A stretch of 64,000 bases of DNA from Nocardioides pinisoli (GTDB lineage Bacteria; Actinomycetota; Actinomycetes; Propionibacteriales; Nocardioidaceae). Numbering within the stretch: the first letter of the stretch is position 1; every line of letters starts with the position of its first letter. A program made the translations under genes and the position numbers. Positions 32,360-40,833 of this stretch are shown in pieces. Below the pieces are notes generated by a model. That model had not been told where the DNA came from, searched no databases, and was given only the letters and a program-made list of their open reading frames with translations. The stretch covers positions 248,001 through 312,000 of the forward strand of contig NZ_JANARS010000002.1 in NCBI RefSeq assembly GCF_024199985.1. Direction: 5' to 3'.

Positions 32360-33633
32360 CGTCCGACCCCCGAGGAGGCCGTGGCCCGGCTCTGCATCAG
32401 GCCGAGCTCCTGCCAGGCGGTGTCGAGACGGTCGCGCGGGCCGAGGGTCACCGAGCGCCACCCGGCGGAGGTGAGGTGGGCGGCCGCACCCGGCCCCGGC
32501 TGGACCGGCAGGTGGGGCGCCCACGCGTCGACGTCGAGCGCGATCGCCAGGCTCGACGACGCGTGGTGCTGGAGGCGGCGGAGGAACGGCAGGTCGGGCT
32601 CACCGAGACCGCCGAAGATCCCGATCGTGAGCCCGCCGTGGCCGGGCTCGGCCAGCCACTGGGTGTCGGGCGCGGGGGAGTGGTCGAGCTGGACGACGGC
32701 GAGCGCCTCCAGGAGCGGGATGGTGCTGGCCTCGGCGGTGTGGGAGTGCCACTCGGTCTCGCGGCTGTCGCCGGAGGCGGTGACCAGGCGGACGGTGTAG
32801 CCGTGGTGGGCCAGGTGGACGGCGATCGAGGCCGCGGCGGACACGGCACCCTCGAGCGAGCTGGCGGCACCCTGCCCGCGGTGGGCGATGCCGCGGTTGT
32901 CGAGGAAGACGGTCGCGCGCGACTGCCACGGCTGCTCCTCGCGACGCACCATCAGCTCACCGACGCGGGCCGAGCTGCGCCAGTGGACGCGCCGCAGGTC
33001 GTCGCCGCGCCGGTACTCGCGGACCGTGACGTCCTCGGCGCTGCCGGTGGCGAAGGCGCGCGGACGGTTGTCGCCCGAGCCGGTCCACGCCCCGCCCAGG
33101 GGGATGCTCGGCAGGGGGATGGTGCGCGGCGTGACGGTCAGCCGCGAGGTGGCGTGGAAGGTGCGGCCGAGCTCGACGAGGCCGAACGGGTCGGTCACCC
33201 GGACCGACATGGGCCCGATGTCGAACTGCCCGCGCAGCTCCGAGCGCACCTGGTAGGTCGCGTGCCGACGCCACCCGTGGCCGAGGCCCTCCAGGACGAA
33301 GCGCGGGCGGGTGCCGAGCACGTAGGGGAGGCGCTCCTCGAGCAGCAGCACGCCCGTGGGCGTGCGCGAGTCGTTGGAGACGGTCAGCTCGACGGTGGCG
33401 GGCTGCCCGGCGACGACGAGCTGGGGCGAGACCGTGCGGACGAGGGAGAGGCGGTAGCGGGAGCGGCCGACCCACCAGGCGGTGAGCAGCGGCAGCACCG
33501 CCACCAGGACGCCGATGCGCACCACCGAGGAGTGCCCGACCACGATCGCGGCCACGACGGTGGTGATGCCGGCGGCCAGGAACGCCCGCCCGCGGACGGT
33601 CAGTGCAGCGAGTGCCTCACGCACGGCTGCCAC
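32356..33633 (-). CDS. DUF58 domain protein
   Basis: A 425-residue protein with two N-terminal helices (about 16-50), a beta-rich middle and the DUF58 core: TGSAEDVTVREYRRGDDLRRVHWRSSARVGELMVRREEQ is the family signature region, followed by a von Willebrand A-like fold. Such proteins occur as partners of MoxR AAA ATPases and are thought to be handled by them. GTG 33633 overlaps the moxR stop by 17 bp; GTG 33624 is an alternative. The stop overlaps the transglutaminase start. Confidence 0.9.
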   Translation of the reverse strand: MAAVREALAALTVRGRAFLAAGITTVVAAIVVGHSSVVRIGVLVAVLPLLTAWWVGRSRYRLSLVRTVSPQLVVAGQPATVELTVSNDSRTPTGVLLLEERLPYVLGTRPRFVLEGLGHGWRRHATYQVRSELRGQFDIGPMSVRVTDPFGLVELGRTFHATSRLTVTPRTIPLPSIPLGGAWTGSGDNRPRAFATGSAEDVTVREYRRGDDLRRVHWRSSARVGELMVRREEQPWQSRATVFLDNRGIAHRGQGAASSLEGAVSAAASIAVHLAHHGYTVRLVTASGDSRETEWHSHTAEASTIPLLEALAVVQLDHSPAPDTQWLAEPGHGGLTIGIFGGLGEPDLPFLRRLQHHASSSLAIALDVDAWAPHLPVQPGPGAAAHLTSAGWRSVTLGPRDRLDTAWQELGLMQSRATASSGVGR

Positions 33634-34612
33634 TGGAGCCGGGGCCCGCGGGGACGGGGACCGACTCGATGATCCCCGACAGGATCGCGGCGGTCGTGCG
33701 TCCGCTCATCGTCGCCTCGACGTTGGGCAGCAGCCGGTGGGCGAGGACGGGGGACGTGATGCCGTGGATGTCGTCGGGGAGCACGTAGTCGCGGCCCTGC
33801 GTCGCGGCGACCGCCTTGGCGGCCCGTACGAGGTGGAGCGTCGCACGGGGTGAGGCGCCGAGGTGCAGGTCGTTGCTGGCACGGGTGGCGGTGGTGAGGG
33901 CGACGGCGTAGCGCTGGACGGCGGGGGAGACGTGCACCCGGCCGACGATCTCGACGACCTTGCGGATCTCCCCGGCGTCGGTGACCGGCTCGAGGTCGTC
34001 GAGCGGGTTGTGCGCGGTGTGCCCCTCGAGCATCGCGATCTCCGCGGACTCCACGGGGTAGCCGACGGATACGCGCGCCATGAAGCGGTCGCGCTGCGCC
34101 TCGGGCAGGGCGTAGGTGCCCTCCATCTCGATGGGGTTCTGCGTCGCGATGACCATGAAGGGCTTCTCGAGCTGGTAGGTCGCGTTGTCGACGGTGACCT
34201 GGCGCTCCTCCATGCACTCGAGCAGCGCCGACTGCGTCTTGGGCGAGGCGCGGTTGATCTCGTCGCCGACGACGATGTTGGCGAACACGCCGCCGGGGCG
34301 GAACTCGAACTCGCGGGTGTCCTGGTTGAACACCGAGACGCCCGTGACGTCGGAGGGCAGCAGGTCCGGGGTGAACTGGATGCGCCGCACCGAGCAGTCG
34401 ATGCTGCGCGCGAGCGCCTTGCTGAGCTGGGTCTTGCCGACGCCGGGCACGTCCTCGATGAGGAGGTGGCCCTCGGCGAGGAGGACGACGAGGGCGGCGT
34501 TGACGACGTCGGGCTTGCCGGCGATGACGCGCTCGATGTTGTGGCGTACGGCGCCGGTGACCCGCCGCACGGTGTCCAGGTCGGGCGCCTGCCCGGAAGA
34601 CCCACTCGTCAC
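33617..34612 (-). CDS. MoxR family AAA+ ATPase
   Basis: A 331-residue cytosolic chaperone-like ATPase. Walker A IEDVPGVGKTQL (Lys60), Walker B VVGDEINRASPKTQSALLE, sensor region VIATQNPIEMEGTYALPEAQRDRF and the C-terminal lid are complete. MoxR proteins help assemble or activate partner proteins, usually a DUF58/VWA protein encoded next door, as here. GTG 34612 is chosen because GAGGGGAC precedes it and a TACGGT -10 lies 34 bases further up; ATG 34669 would place the start upstream of that promoter. First gene of a three-gene operon divergent from mraZ. Confidence 0.9.
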   Translation of the reverse strand: MTSGSSGQAPDLDTVRRVTGAVRHNIERVIAGKPDVVNAALVVLLAEGHLLIEDVPGVGKTQLSKALARSIDCSVRRIQFTPDLLPSDVTGVSVFNQDTREFEFRPGGVFANIVVGDEINRASPKTQSALLECMEERQVTVDNATYQLEKPFMVIATQNPIEMEGTYALPEAQRDRFMARVSVGYPVESAEIAMLEGHTAHNPLDDLEPVTDAGEIRKVVEIVGRVHVSPAVQRYAVALTTATRASNDLHLGASPRATLHLVRAAKAVAATQGRDYVLPDDIHGITSPVLAHRLLPNVEATMSGRTTAAILSGIIESVPVPAGPGSSGSRA

Positions 34613-34646
34613 GTTGTTGTCCGTCCCCTCGTGCGTGCTCGCCACA

Positions 34647-34652
34647 ACCGTA
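34647..34652 (-). promoter_or_regulatory. -10 box for moxR operon
   Basis: TACGGT on the minus strand, 34 bases before GTG 34612, giving a leader of about 28 bases that contains GAGGGGAC as ribosome binding site. No good -35 is visible. Confidence 0.4.
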
Positions 34653-34909
34653 TGTGGTGCGCGCAACATACCCGCCCGACCGAGGCGGGCGCCGCTGTCG
34701 CGGCGGACGTCCCCCACTCGGGCGACACGCCGTCCCCCACTTCCCCCCACCAGTCGTGGCCCGGCCTCCCCACCCACGCTCCACCTGACGCGTCCTGAGC
34801 GTGGATCGGCCCCGTCCACGCGTGATCCGCACTCCTGCAGCGGGTGGTGGCGGCGGACGCCGGGGCGCCGCCGGGCCCGAAATTCACGCGTGGAACACGC
34901 CCGATCTGG

Positions 34910-34937
34910 TTGACGGTGGTGAGAAGTGGAGTACTGT
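34910..34937 (+). promoter_or_regulatory. mraZ (dcw cluster) promoter
   Basis: TTGACG (34910-34915) and TACTGT (34932-34937) with 16-bp spacing: the best sigma-70-type promoter in the window. A leader of about 45 bases runs to GTG 34990. Confidence 0.8.
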
Positions 34938-34950
34938 GGTGCGAAGTGGG
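34916..34950 (+). promoter_or_regulatory. MraZ operator: four GTGGN boxes at 10-bp spacing
   Basis: GTGGT (34916-34920), GTGGA (34926-34930), GTGGT (34936-34940) and GTGGG (34946-34950) are each separated by five bases. MraZ of other bacteria binds three or four (G)TGG-type repeats with exactly this helical spacing, in front of its own gene. The boxes fill the -35/-10 spacer and overlap the -10, so binding should repress the operon. Confidence 0.85.
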
Positions 34951-34989
34951 GGACAGGGTCGATCTTCCCGCCGAGCAGGGAGGTGCCGC

Positions 34990-35418
34990 GTGTTCTTCGG
35001 CACCTACACGCCCAAGCTCGACGAGAAGGGACGGCTCTTCCTCCCGGCGAAGTTCAGGGACGAGCTGACGGAGGGACTCGTGGTGACCAGGGGGCAGGAG
35101 CGCTGCCTCACCGTCTGGTCGCTGGAGGACTTCGGGAGGCTCACCGACCGGCTCCGCGAGGCGCCGGTCACGCAGAAGAACACCCGTGACTACGTCCGCA
35201 TGCTGTTCGCCGCCGCCAGCCAGGAGGTGCCGGACAAGCAGGGACGCATCAACATCCCGGCACCCCTGCGGGAGTACGCCTCGCTCCGCAAGGAGTGCGT
35301 CGTCATCGGGTCGATGAACCGGATCGAGATCTGGGACCCGACCGCGTGGGCGACCTACTCCGAGGAGCAGGAGCAGAAGTTCTCCGAGCTGAGCGACGAG
35401 GTCTTCCCCGGGATCTGA
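34990..35418 (+). CDS. mraZ: Transcriptional regulator MraZ
   Basis: A 142-residue protein with two SpoVT/AbrB-type half-barrels: [23 protein letters not shown] at the start and [18 protein letters not shown] in the second repeat, each with the DxxGR motif. MraZ forms a ring and represses the division and cell-wall cluster by binding tandem boxes in its own promoter, which are visible here. GTG 34990 has GGGAGG seven bases upstream. First gene of the dcw cluster; a structured RNA and a small ORF separate it from rsmH. Confidence 0.95.
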   Translation: MFFGTYTPKLDEKGRLFLPAKFRDELTEGLVVTRGQERCLTVWSLEDFGRLTDRLREAPVTQKNTRDYVRMLFAAASQEVPDKQGRINIPAPLREYASLRKECVVIGSMNRIEIWDPTAWATYSEEQEQKFSELSDEVFPGI

Positions 35419-35483
35419 GCACCACCCCGCACCACAGGCAGCACCACAAAACCCAACTCCACAGCTGACATCGCGACCCGTAT

Positions 35484-35622
35484 CACCAGGTCTCGAGCCC
35501 GCTCCCTCGCGTGGCCATCTGGGGCACTTCCCCGGCACCAGAGGGCCTTCCCCTTCCAGGGAGCGGGCAGGGACCTGGTGCGGCGGCTCGCCCCGTGCCA
35601 CCTGGCGGGGAGTGTCAGCCGC
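35484..35622 (+). ncRNA. Structured leader RNA between mraZ and rsmH (mraW-motif-like)
   Basis: A long hairpin is visible: CACCAGGTC (35484-35492) pairs with GACCTGGTG (35572-35580), GCCCGCTCCCT (35497-35507) with AGGGAGCGGGC (35558-35568), GGCC (35513-35516) with GGCC (35544-35547), and TCTGG (35518-35522) with CCAGA (35538-35542). The apical loop contains CTTCCCC (35527-35533), and a second CTTCCCC lies at 35547-35553. A second hairpin, GCGGCT/AGCCGC plus CCCCG/CGGGG, spans 35583-35622. Position and loop resemble the mraW RNA motif described upstream of rsmH in actinobacteria; that family match is from memory. The sequence shows the pairing directly. Confidence 0.65.
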
Positions 35623-35681
35623 ACCGCCAACCAGCACCAGCCGAGCACGTCACGAGCACAGCAACCAGTGGGGTCGAGACC

Positions 35682-35843
35682 ATGAGCACCACCCAGCCCT
35701 TGGGGCGCACGCCGGCATCCGCGCCGCTGCGGGTGCGCGACCAGGCGCGCGAGGCGGCTGCCCTGATCGCGTTCTCGGCCGCCACGGCGTGCGGCCTGGC
35801 CCTCGCCCTGCTGCTGCTGACCCACCTGGGCTCCCAGGGCTGA
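35682..35843 (+). CDS. Small single-helix membrane protein in the dcw cluster
   Basis: A 53-residue frame starting at ATG 35682: a polar N-terminus with an Arg/Glu stretch ([10 protein letters not shown]) and one membrane helix ([23 protein letters not shown]). Its stop lies four bases before the rsmH ATG, suggesting coupled translation. Codon use is like its neighbours. The upstream open frame through the hairpin RNA is not protein-like. I do not recognise a family. A basic-amphipathic plus single-helix design would suit a small divisome-associated protein, but that is inference. Confidence 0.6.
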   Translation: MSTTQPLGRTPASAPLRVRDQAREAAALIAFSAATACGLALALLLLTHLGSQG

Positions 35844-35847
35844 GCAG

Positions 35848-36825
35848 ATGACGACTCCCCGCCACGCCCCGGTGCTCCTCGACCGGGTCGTCGCCCTGCT
35901 GAGCCCTGCGCTCGAGGCCCCCGGCTCCGTGTACGTCGACTGCACGCTCGGCCTCGGCGGGCACAGCGAGGCGGTCCTCGAGCGCCTCCCGCAGGTCCGG
36001 GTCATCGGCATCGACCGCGACCCGACCGCGCTCGAGATGTCCCGCGAGCGGCTCGCGGCGCACGGCGACCGCTTCCTCGCCGTCCACGCGGTCTACGACG
36101 AGCTGCCGGAGGTGCTCGGGTCCCTCGGTCTCGACCACGTCGACGCCGTCTTCTTCGACCTCGGCGTCTCCTCGATGCAGCTCGACGTGCGTGACCGCGG
36201 CTTCGCCTACGCCGAGGACGCACCGCTCGACATGCGGATGGACCCGACGACCGGCCGCACGGCGGCCGACCTGCTCAACACCGCCACCGCCCAGGAGCTC
36301 ACGCGCATCCTGCGGGAGTACGGCGAGGAGAAGTTCGCCAGCAGGATCGCCCGCGAGGTCGTCCGCCGCCGCGAGACCACGCCCTTCACCACCAGCAAGG
36401 ACCTCGTCGAGCTGCTCTACGCGACGATCCCGGCGCCGGCGCGACGTACGGGCGGCCACCCGGCCAAGCGCACCTTCCAGGCGCTGCGGATGGCGGTCAA
36501 CGACGAGCTCGCCGTGCTGCGCCGGGCGATCCCGGCCTCCATCGAGGCCATCGGGGTCGGCGGGCGCGTGGTCGTGGAGTCCTACCACTCGCTGGAGGAC
36601 CGCCTGGTGAAGCGGGCGTTCGCCGACGCCACCCGGCTCGACGTGCCGCCCGACCTCCCGTTCGTGCCCGAGGGGGCCGAGCCCGCCCTGCGGCTCGTCA
36701 CCCGGGGTGCCGAGCAGGCCGACGAGCACGAGATCGCCGAGAACCCCCGGGCAGCCTCCGTCCGCCTCCGCGCCGTGGAGCGCGTCCTCCCGTCCACTCC
36801 CTCTTCCCCAGGAGTCGCCCGATGA
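35848..36825 (+). CDS. rsmH: 16S rRNA (cytosine1402-N4)-methyltransferase RsmH
   Basis: A 325-residue cytosolic SAM methyltransferase (formerly MraW) modifying C1402 in the ribosomal P site. The N-terminus has [13 protein letters not shown], the SAM motif [17 protein letters not shown] and [21 protein letters not shown] and [16 protein letters not shown] follow; [14 protein letters not shown] and [17 protein letters not shown] close the signature set. ATG 35848 comes four bases after the small ORF, and the stop overlaps ftsL (ATGA). Confidence 0.97.
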   Translation: MTTPRHAPVLLDRVVALLSPALEAPGSVYVDCTLGLGGHSEAVLERLPQVRVIGIDRDPTALEMSRERLAAHGDRFLAVHAVYDELPEVLGSLGLDHVDAVFFDLGVSSMQLDVRDRGFAYAEDAPLDMRMDPTTGRTAADLLNTATAQELTRILREYGEEKFASRIAREVVRRRETTPFTTSKDLVELLYATIPAPARRTGGHPAKRTFQALRMAVNDELAVLRRAIPASIEAIGVGGRVVVESYHSLEDRLVKRAFADATRLDVPPDLPFVPEGAEPALRLVTRGAEQADEHEIAENPRAASVRLRAVERVLPSTPSSPGVAR

Positions 36826-37382
36826 GCAGCCCCGCCCTGCAACCCCGCACCCGGGTCACGCGGATCGCCCAGGAGGCGGTCGACAAGGCGCGTCTCACCG
36901 TGGTGCCGCGGGTGCGGACGCGCGCTCCGCGCGTGCCCTTCATGACGCTGGTGAGCCTGGTCCTCGTCGGAGGCATCGTCGGGCTCCTGCTCTTCAACAC
37001 CTCGATGCAGCAGGCCTCGTTCACGGCGTCCGCGCTCGAGGCCGAGGCCGACACGCTCGCCGCGCGTGAGCAGACGCTGCGGATGGAGCTCGACGAGCTC
37101 CGCAACCCGCAGCGGGTGGCCACCGAGGCGCAGGCGATGGGCATGGTCATCCCGTCGGCGCCGGTGTTCCTCGACCTCGAGACGGGCAAGACCACCGGCG
37201 TCCGGACGCCGGCCACCCGGGAGAACGCCATCCAGCTGCAGCCGCCCGCGCCGATCATGCCTGCGGCCCTGGCGCCGGACCCGATCGTGGTCGAGGTGCC
37301 GGCCGCGCCGACGGTCGAGGAGCAGGCGGCGACGGACCCCGGGGCGACGGGCGCCGAGCCGCGGAAGAACCGCAACCGCTGA
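36822..37382 (+). CDS. ftsL: FtsL-type divisome protein
   Basis: A 186-residue bitopic membrane protein: a basic cytoplasmic N-terminus (about 40 residues), one helix ([19 protein letters not shown]) and an extracytoplasmic coiled coil ([26 protein letters not shown]) ending in [11 protein letters not shown], the usual FtsL/FtsB turn. A Pro/Ala/Glu-rich tail of about 60 residues is added. It would join FtsQ and FtsB at the septum and activate FtsW/FtsI. Assignment is by position and topology, since FtsL sequences diverge. ATG overlaps the rsmH stop by four bases. Confidence 0.82.
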   Translation: MSSPALQPRTRVTRIAQEAVDKARLTVVPRVRTRAPRVPFMTLVSLVLVGGIVGLLLFNTSMQQASFTASALEAEADTLAAREQTLRMELDELRNPQRVATEAQAMGMVIPSAPVFLDLETGKTTGVRTPATRENAIQLQPPAPIMPAALAPDPIVVEVPAAPTVEEQAATDPGATGAEPRKNRNR

Positions 37383-37417
37383 CGGCGCGGTCGCGCCGAT
37401 CCGCGGCCACGCCCACC

Positions 37418-37423
37418 TAGATT
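37418..37423 (+). promoter_or_regulatory. Candidate internal promoter before ftsI
   Basis: TAGATT in the 92-bp gap between ftsL and ftsI, 51 bases before GTG 37475. The same TAGATTTG word recurs before murG. Confidence 0.4.
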
Positions 37424-37474
37424 TGTCGAGCAGGTCGGCCCCAGGAGGGGGCCGCCCGGAAGCGAGGGAGACCA

Positions 37475-39262
37475 GTGCCGAGCACCCGCGCCACCGGCAG
37501 TGGCAAGCGCGGCGCCTCACGCGGCGCACCGATGCTGCGACTGCGCATCGGGTTCGTCCTCATCGCGATGGTCCTCTCCTTCTTCGGCGCCCGGCTCGTG
37601 CAGCTCCAGGGTGTCGACCCGCGCTCCTACGCCGTCCGCGCGGCGGCCGAGGGCGCGGCGCGGGTGCCGCTGGAGGCCGAGCGGGGCGACATCCTCGACC
37701 GCAACGGCGTGCCCCTCGCCGACTCCGTCAAGGGCAAGATGGTCGTCGCCAACCCGGTGCTGACCGCCGATCGCGCGCCCGAGCTCGCGCGCCTGCTCTC
37801 GGAGCGGCTCTCGGTCGACTACTTCAAGACCCTCACGGCGCTCCGCGGGCGCAAGGAGGGCAGCCAGTTCGAGTACATCGCCCGGCGGGTGCCGAGCACC
37901 CTGGCCGGCGACACCCTGACCGAGGTGGATGCCGCGGGATTCGAGGGGATCAGCCTCCGGGACGACCCGATCCGCTCCTACCCCTCCGGCGACGTCGCGG
38001 CCAACCTCCTCGGCTACATGGGCACCGACGAGCCGCTCGGCGGCTTCGAGCGCACCTTCGACGAGCAGCTGGCCGGCGTCGACGGCGAGGCCACGTGGCA
38101 GTCCACCTCCGGCAAGAGCGTCCGGATCCCGCTGCGGGAGAGCACCCTCAAGGCCGCGAAGAACGGCGCGCCGCTGCGCACGACCATCGACCGCGACCTC
38201 CAGTGGTTCACCCAGAAGGTCCTCGCGCAGTCGGTGCGGCAGTACCGCGCCGTCAGCGGCGCCGCGATCGTGATGGACACCCGCACCGGTGAGATCCTCG
38301 CGCTCGCCGACGTGCCCACCTTCGACGCCAACGCCCCGACCGAGGCGAAGTCGGAGGACGACCTCGGCTCGCGGGCGATGAGCGACACCTACGAGCCCGG
38401 CTCGGTCGAGAAGGTGCTGACCGCGGCGGCGCTCATCGACGCCGGCAAGGCGTTCCCGCGCCAGCGGTTCAAGGTGCCGCCCAACCTGGCGCGCCAGGAC
38501 CGGGTCATCGGCGACTGGTTCGACCACGGCAACATCCGGCTGACGCTGGCGGGCATCATCGCCAAGTCGTCCAACATCGGCACCGTGCTCGCCGCCGACG
38601 CGTTCTCGCCGGTGGAGCTGGTGGGCTACCTGCAGAGGTTCGGCCTCGGCCAGCGCACCGACATCGGTGTGCGCGGCGAGACCCCCGGCATCCTGACCCC
38701 GGGCGAGGCGATGACCTCGCAGACCAAGGACCGCGTGGCCTTCGGCCAGTCCCTGTCGGTCAACGTCGCGCAGATGGCCGCCGCCGTCAACACGATCGCC
38801 AACGGGGGCGTGCGGGTCTCGCCCAGCCTGATCGCCGGCTCCGCGGTCACCGACGACGGCGTGACCGTCGGCACCGACGTCGCCACCCGCACACGCGTGG
38901 TGAGCAAGCAGGCGGCGCGCGCGACCGCACGGATGATGGAGAAGGTCGTCGACCCCGAGGACGGCGTCGCGCCGGCCGCCCAGGTGCCCGGCTACCTCGT
39001 CGCGGGCAAGACCGGCACCGCCCAGCGCGTCGCCAGCGACGGCACGGGCTACGACGGCAGCACCTCGGTGTCCTTCGGCGGCTTCGCGCCCGCCGACGAC
39101 GCCCGCTTCACCGTCTACGTCGTCGTCCACGCGCCCAAGGTCGACGGGGGCGGTGGCTCCATCGCCGGTCCGGTCTTCTCGCGGATCATGGGCTACGTGC
39201 TGGGCCGCTACGGCGTCGAGCCGACCAACGGCACCCCGTCGCGCCTGCCCGTCGAGTGGTGA
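37475..39262 (+). CDS. ftsI: Septal peptidoglycan transpeptidase FtsI (class B PBP)
   Basis: A 595-residue penicillin-binding protein. One N-terminal helix (LRIGFVLIAMVLSFFGARLVQLQ) anchors it, followed by the dimerisation domain beginning VPLEAERGDILDRNG. The transpeptidase domain has SVEK (catalytic Ser310, Lys313), SSN (365-367) and KTG (512-514). It crosslinks septal peptidoglycan with FtsW. There is no C-terminal PASTA domain. GTG 37475 has GGGAGA upstream. A 92-bp gap before it contains a possible own promoter. Confidence 0.96.
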   Translation: MPSTRATGSGKRGASRGAPMLRLRIGFVLIAMVLSFFGARLVQLQGVDPRSYAVRAAAEGAARVPLEAERGDILDRNGVPLADSVKGKMVVANPVLTADRAPELARLLSERLSVDYFKTLTALRGRKEGSQFEYIARRVPSTLAGDTLTEVDAAGFEGISLRDDPIRSYPSGDVAANLLGYMGTDEPLGGFERTFDEQLAGVDGEATWQSTSGKSVRIPLRESTLKAAKNGAPLRTTIDRDLQWFTQKVLAQSVRQYRAVSGAAIVMDTRTGEILALADVPTFDANAPTEAKSEDDLGSRAMSDTYEPGSVEKVLTAAALIDAGKAFPRQRFKVPPNLARQDRVIGDWFDHGNIRLTLAGIIAKSSNIGTVLAADAFSPVELVGYLQRFGLGQRTDIGVRGETPGILTPGEAMTSQTKDRVAFGQSLSVNVAQMAAAVNTIANGGVRVSPSLIAGSAVTDDGVTVGTDVATRTRVVSKQAARATARMMEKVVDPEDGVAPAAQVPGYLVAGKTGTAQRVASDGTGYDGSTSVSFGGFAPADDARFTVYVVVHAPKVDGGGGSIAGPVFSRIMGYVLGRYGVEPTNGTPSRLPVEW

Positions 39263-39267
39263 CTCGA

Positions 39268-39273
39268 TACGCT
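39268..39273 (+). promoter_or_regulatory. -10 box of a possible leaderless promoter (murE)
   Basis: TACGCT six bases before GTG 39280, just after the ftsI stop; there is no ribosome binding site for murE. Confidence 0.45.
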
Positions 39274-39279
39274 CGGCCG

Positions 39280-40833
39280 GTGCAGGAGCCTGGGAGTGCG
39301 ACGCGGCCGCAGCAGTCCCCGTCGACCCCTGCTGCCGGCCTCGCCCACTGGCTCTCGGAGACCACCGAGGTGGCCGTCCACGGCGACCTCGACGTCGACG
39401 TCTCCGGGATCTCGCTGAGCACCGCACGCGTCCGCCCGGGTGACCTGTACGCCGCGCTGCCGGGCGCACGCGCCCACGGCGCGGACTTCGCCGCGCAGGC
39501 ACTGGCGGCGGGCGCGGTCGTCGTGCTGACCGACCCCGCCGGCCTCGACCGCCTGCCGGGCGGCACGCCGGCCGTCGTGGTGCCCGACCCCCGTCGCGTG
39601 CTCGGTCGCCTCGCGGCCCGGATCTACGGCGACCCGGCGACGGGCCTGCGCGTCATCGGCGTCACGGGCACCCAGGGCAAGACCACCACCACCCGGGTCC
39701 TGGAGCAGGGCCTCACCGAGGCCGGGGTCACCTCGGCCGTCATCGGCACCGTCGGCACCAGGATCGCGGGGGAGGACGTCAAGACGCAGCTCACCACGCC
39801 CGAGGCGCCGGACCTGCACGGGCTCTTCGCGGTGATGCGCGAGCGCGGCGTCGACACGTGCGCGATGGAGGTCTCCAGCCACGCCCTCGTGCTGGGGCGG
39901 GTCGACGGCGTCGTCTTCGACGTCGCGACCTTCCTCAACCTCGGCCGGGACCACCTCGACTTCCACGCCGACCTCGACGACTACTTCGCCGCGAAGGCCG
40001 GGCTCTTCACGCCTGAGCGGGCGCGGGTCGGCCTGACCAACGTCGACGACGAGTTCGGCCGCCGTCTGCTCGACGTCGCGGGCATCCCGATGTCGACCTA
40101 CTCCTCCCGCGGCGCCGACGCCGACTGGCGCGCGGTGGACGTCGACCTCACGGCGGGTGGCGCGACGTTCACGGTCCTGGGGCCCGGCGTCGAGCTGCCC
40201 GCACAGGTCCATGTGCCGGGAGAGTTCAACGTCTCCAACGCGCTGGCCGCGATCGCCTCGGCGGCGCTCGCCGGACTCGACCCCCGACAGGTAGCCGACG
40301 GCATCGCCCGCGTGGGCGGGGTGCCGGGACGGCTGGAGCAGGTGTCGGTCGGCCAGGACTTCACCGTGGTCGTCGACTACGCCCACAAGCCCGACGCCCT
40401 CGAGGCCGTGCTCGCCACCCTGCGGCCGCTCACCGACGGCCAGGTGGTCGTGGTGGTGGGCGCCGGCGGCGACCGCGACACCGTGAAGCGTCCGGTGATG
40501 GGCGAGATCGCCGCGCGGCTCGCCGACGTCGTGGTGGTCACCGACGACAACCCCCGCACCGAGGACCCCGGGTCGATCCGCGCCGCCGTCCTGGCCGGCG
40601 TACGCGGTCCGGCGGAGGTCGTGGAGATCGGCGACCGGCGGCTGGCGATCCGCGAGGCCCTGCGCCGCGCGCGCCCCGGCGACGTCGTGCTCATCGCCGG
40701 CAAGGGTCACGAGTCAGGGCAGGAGGTCGGCGACGTGGTGCACCCGTTCGACGACCGCGTGGTCGCAGCCGAGGAGGTCCGCGCCCTCGCTGCCGGGCAC
40801 GACGGCGCCGGCCGGACCGGAGGCGACGCATGA
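39280..40833 (+). CDS. murE: UDP-MurNAc-Ala-Glu: diaminopimelate ligase MurE
   Basis: A 517-residue Mur ligase adding the third stem-peptide residue. ATP site GVTGTQGKTTTTRVLEQG, carbamylated-Lys region with HALVLGRVDGVVFDVATFLNLGRDHLDFH, and TDDNPRTEDP, where DNPR selects diaminopimelate over lysine. The isomer cannot be decided from this motif; Nocardioidaceae are known for LL-DAP. GTG 39280 lies six bases after TACGCT and lacks a ribosome binding site; GTG 39256/39259, overlapping the ftsI stop, are alternatives. Its end overlaps murF (ATGA). Confidence 0.95.
   Translation: MQEPGSATRPQQSPSTPAAGLAHWLSETTEVAVHGDLDVDVSGISLSTARVRPGDLYAALPGARAHGADFAAQALAAGAVVVLTDPAGLDRLPGGTPAVVVPDPRRVLGRLAARIYGDPATGLRVIGVTGTQGKTTTTRVLEQGLTEAGVTSAVIGTVGTRIAGEDVKTQLTTPEAPDLHGLFAVMRERGVDTCAMEVSSHALVLGRVDGVVFDVATFLNLGRDHLDFHADLDDYFAAKAGLFTPERARVGLTNVDDEFGRRLLDVAGIPMSTYSSRGADADWRAVDVDLTAGGATFTVLGPGVELPAQVHVPGEFNVSNALAAIASAALAGLDPRQVADGIARVGGVPGRLEQVSVGQDFTVVVDYAHKPDALEAVLATLRPLTDGQVVVVVGAGGDRDTVKRPVMGEIAARLADVVVVTDDNPRTEDPGSIRAAVLAGVRGPAEVVEIGDRRLAIREALRRARPGDVVLIAGKGHESGQEVGDVVHPFDDRVVAAEEVRALAAGHDGAGRTGGDA

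Larger units (their letters stand above)
34613..34989. other. Divergent regulatory region between moxR and mraZ (377 bp)
   Basis: No gene here. It holds a TACGGT -10 for moxR (minus strand, 34652-34647), a cluster of GTGGG words on the minus strand (34713-34717, 34736-34740, 34746-34750, 34769-34777), the mraZ promoter (34910-34937) with MraZ boxes, and the mraZ ribosome binding site. Part between 34780 and 34900 shows only a loose CACGCGTG symmetry. Confidence 0.6.
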
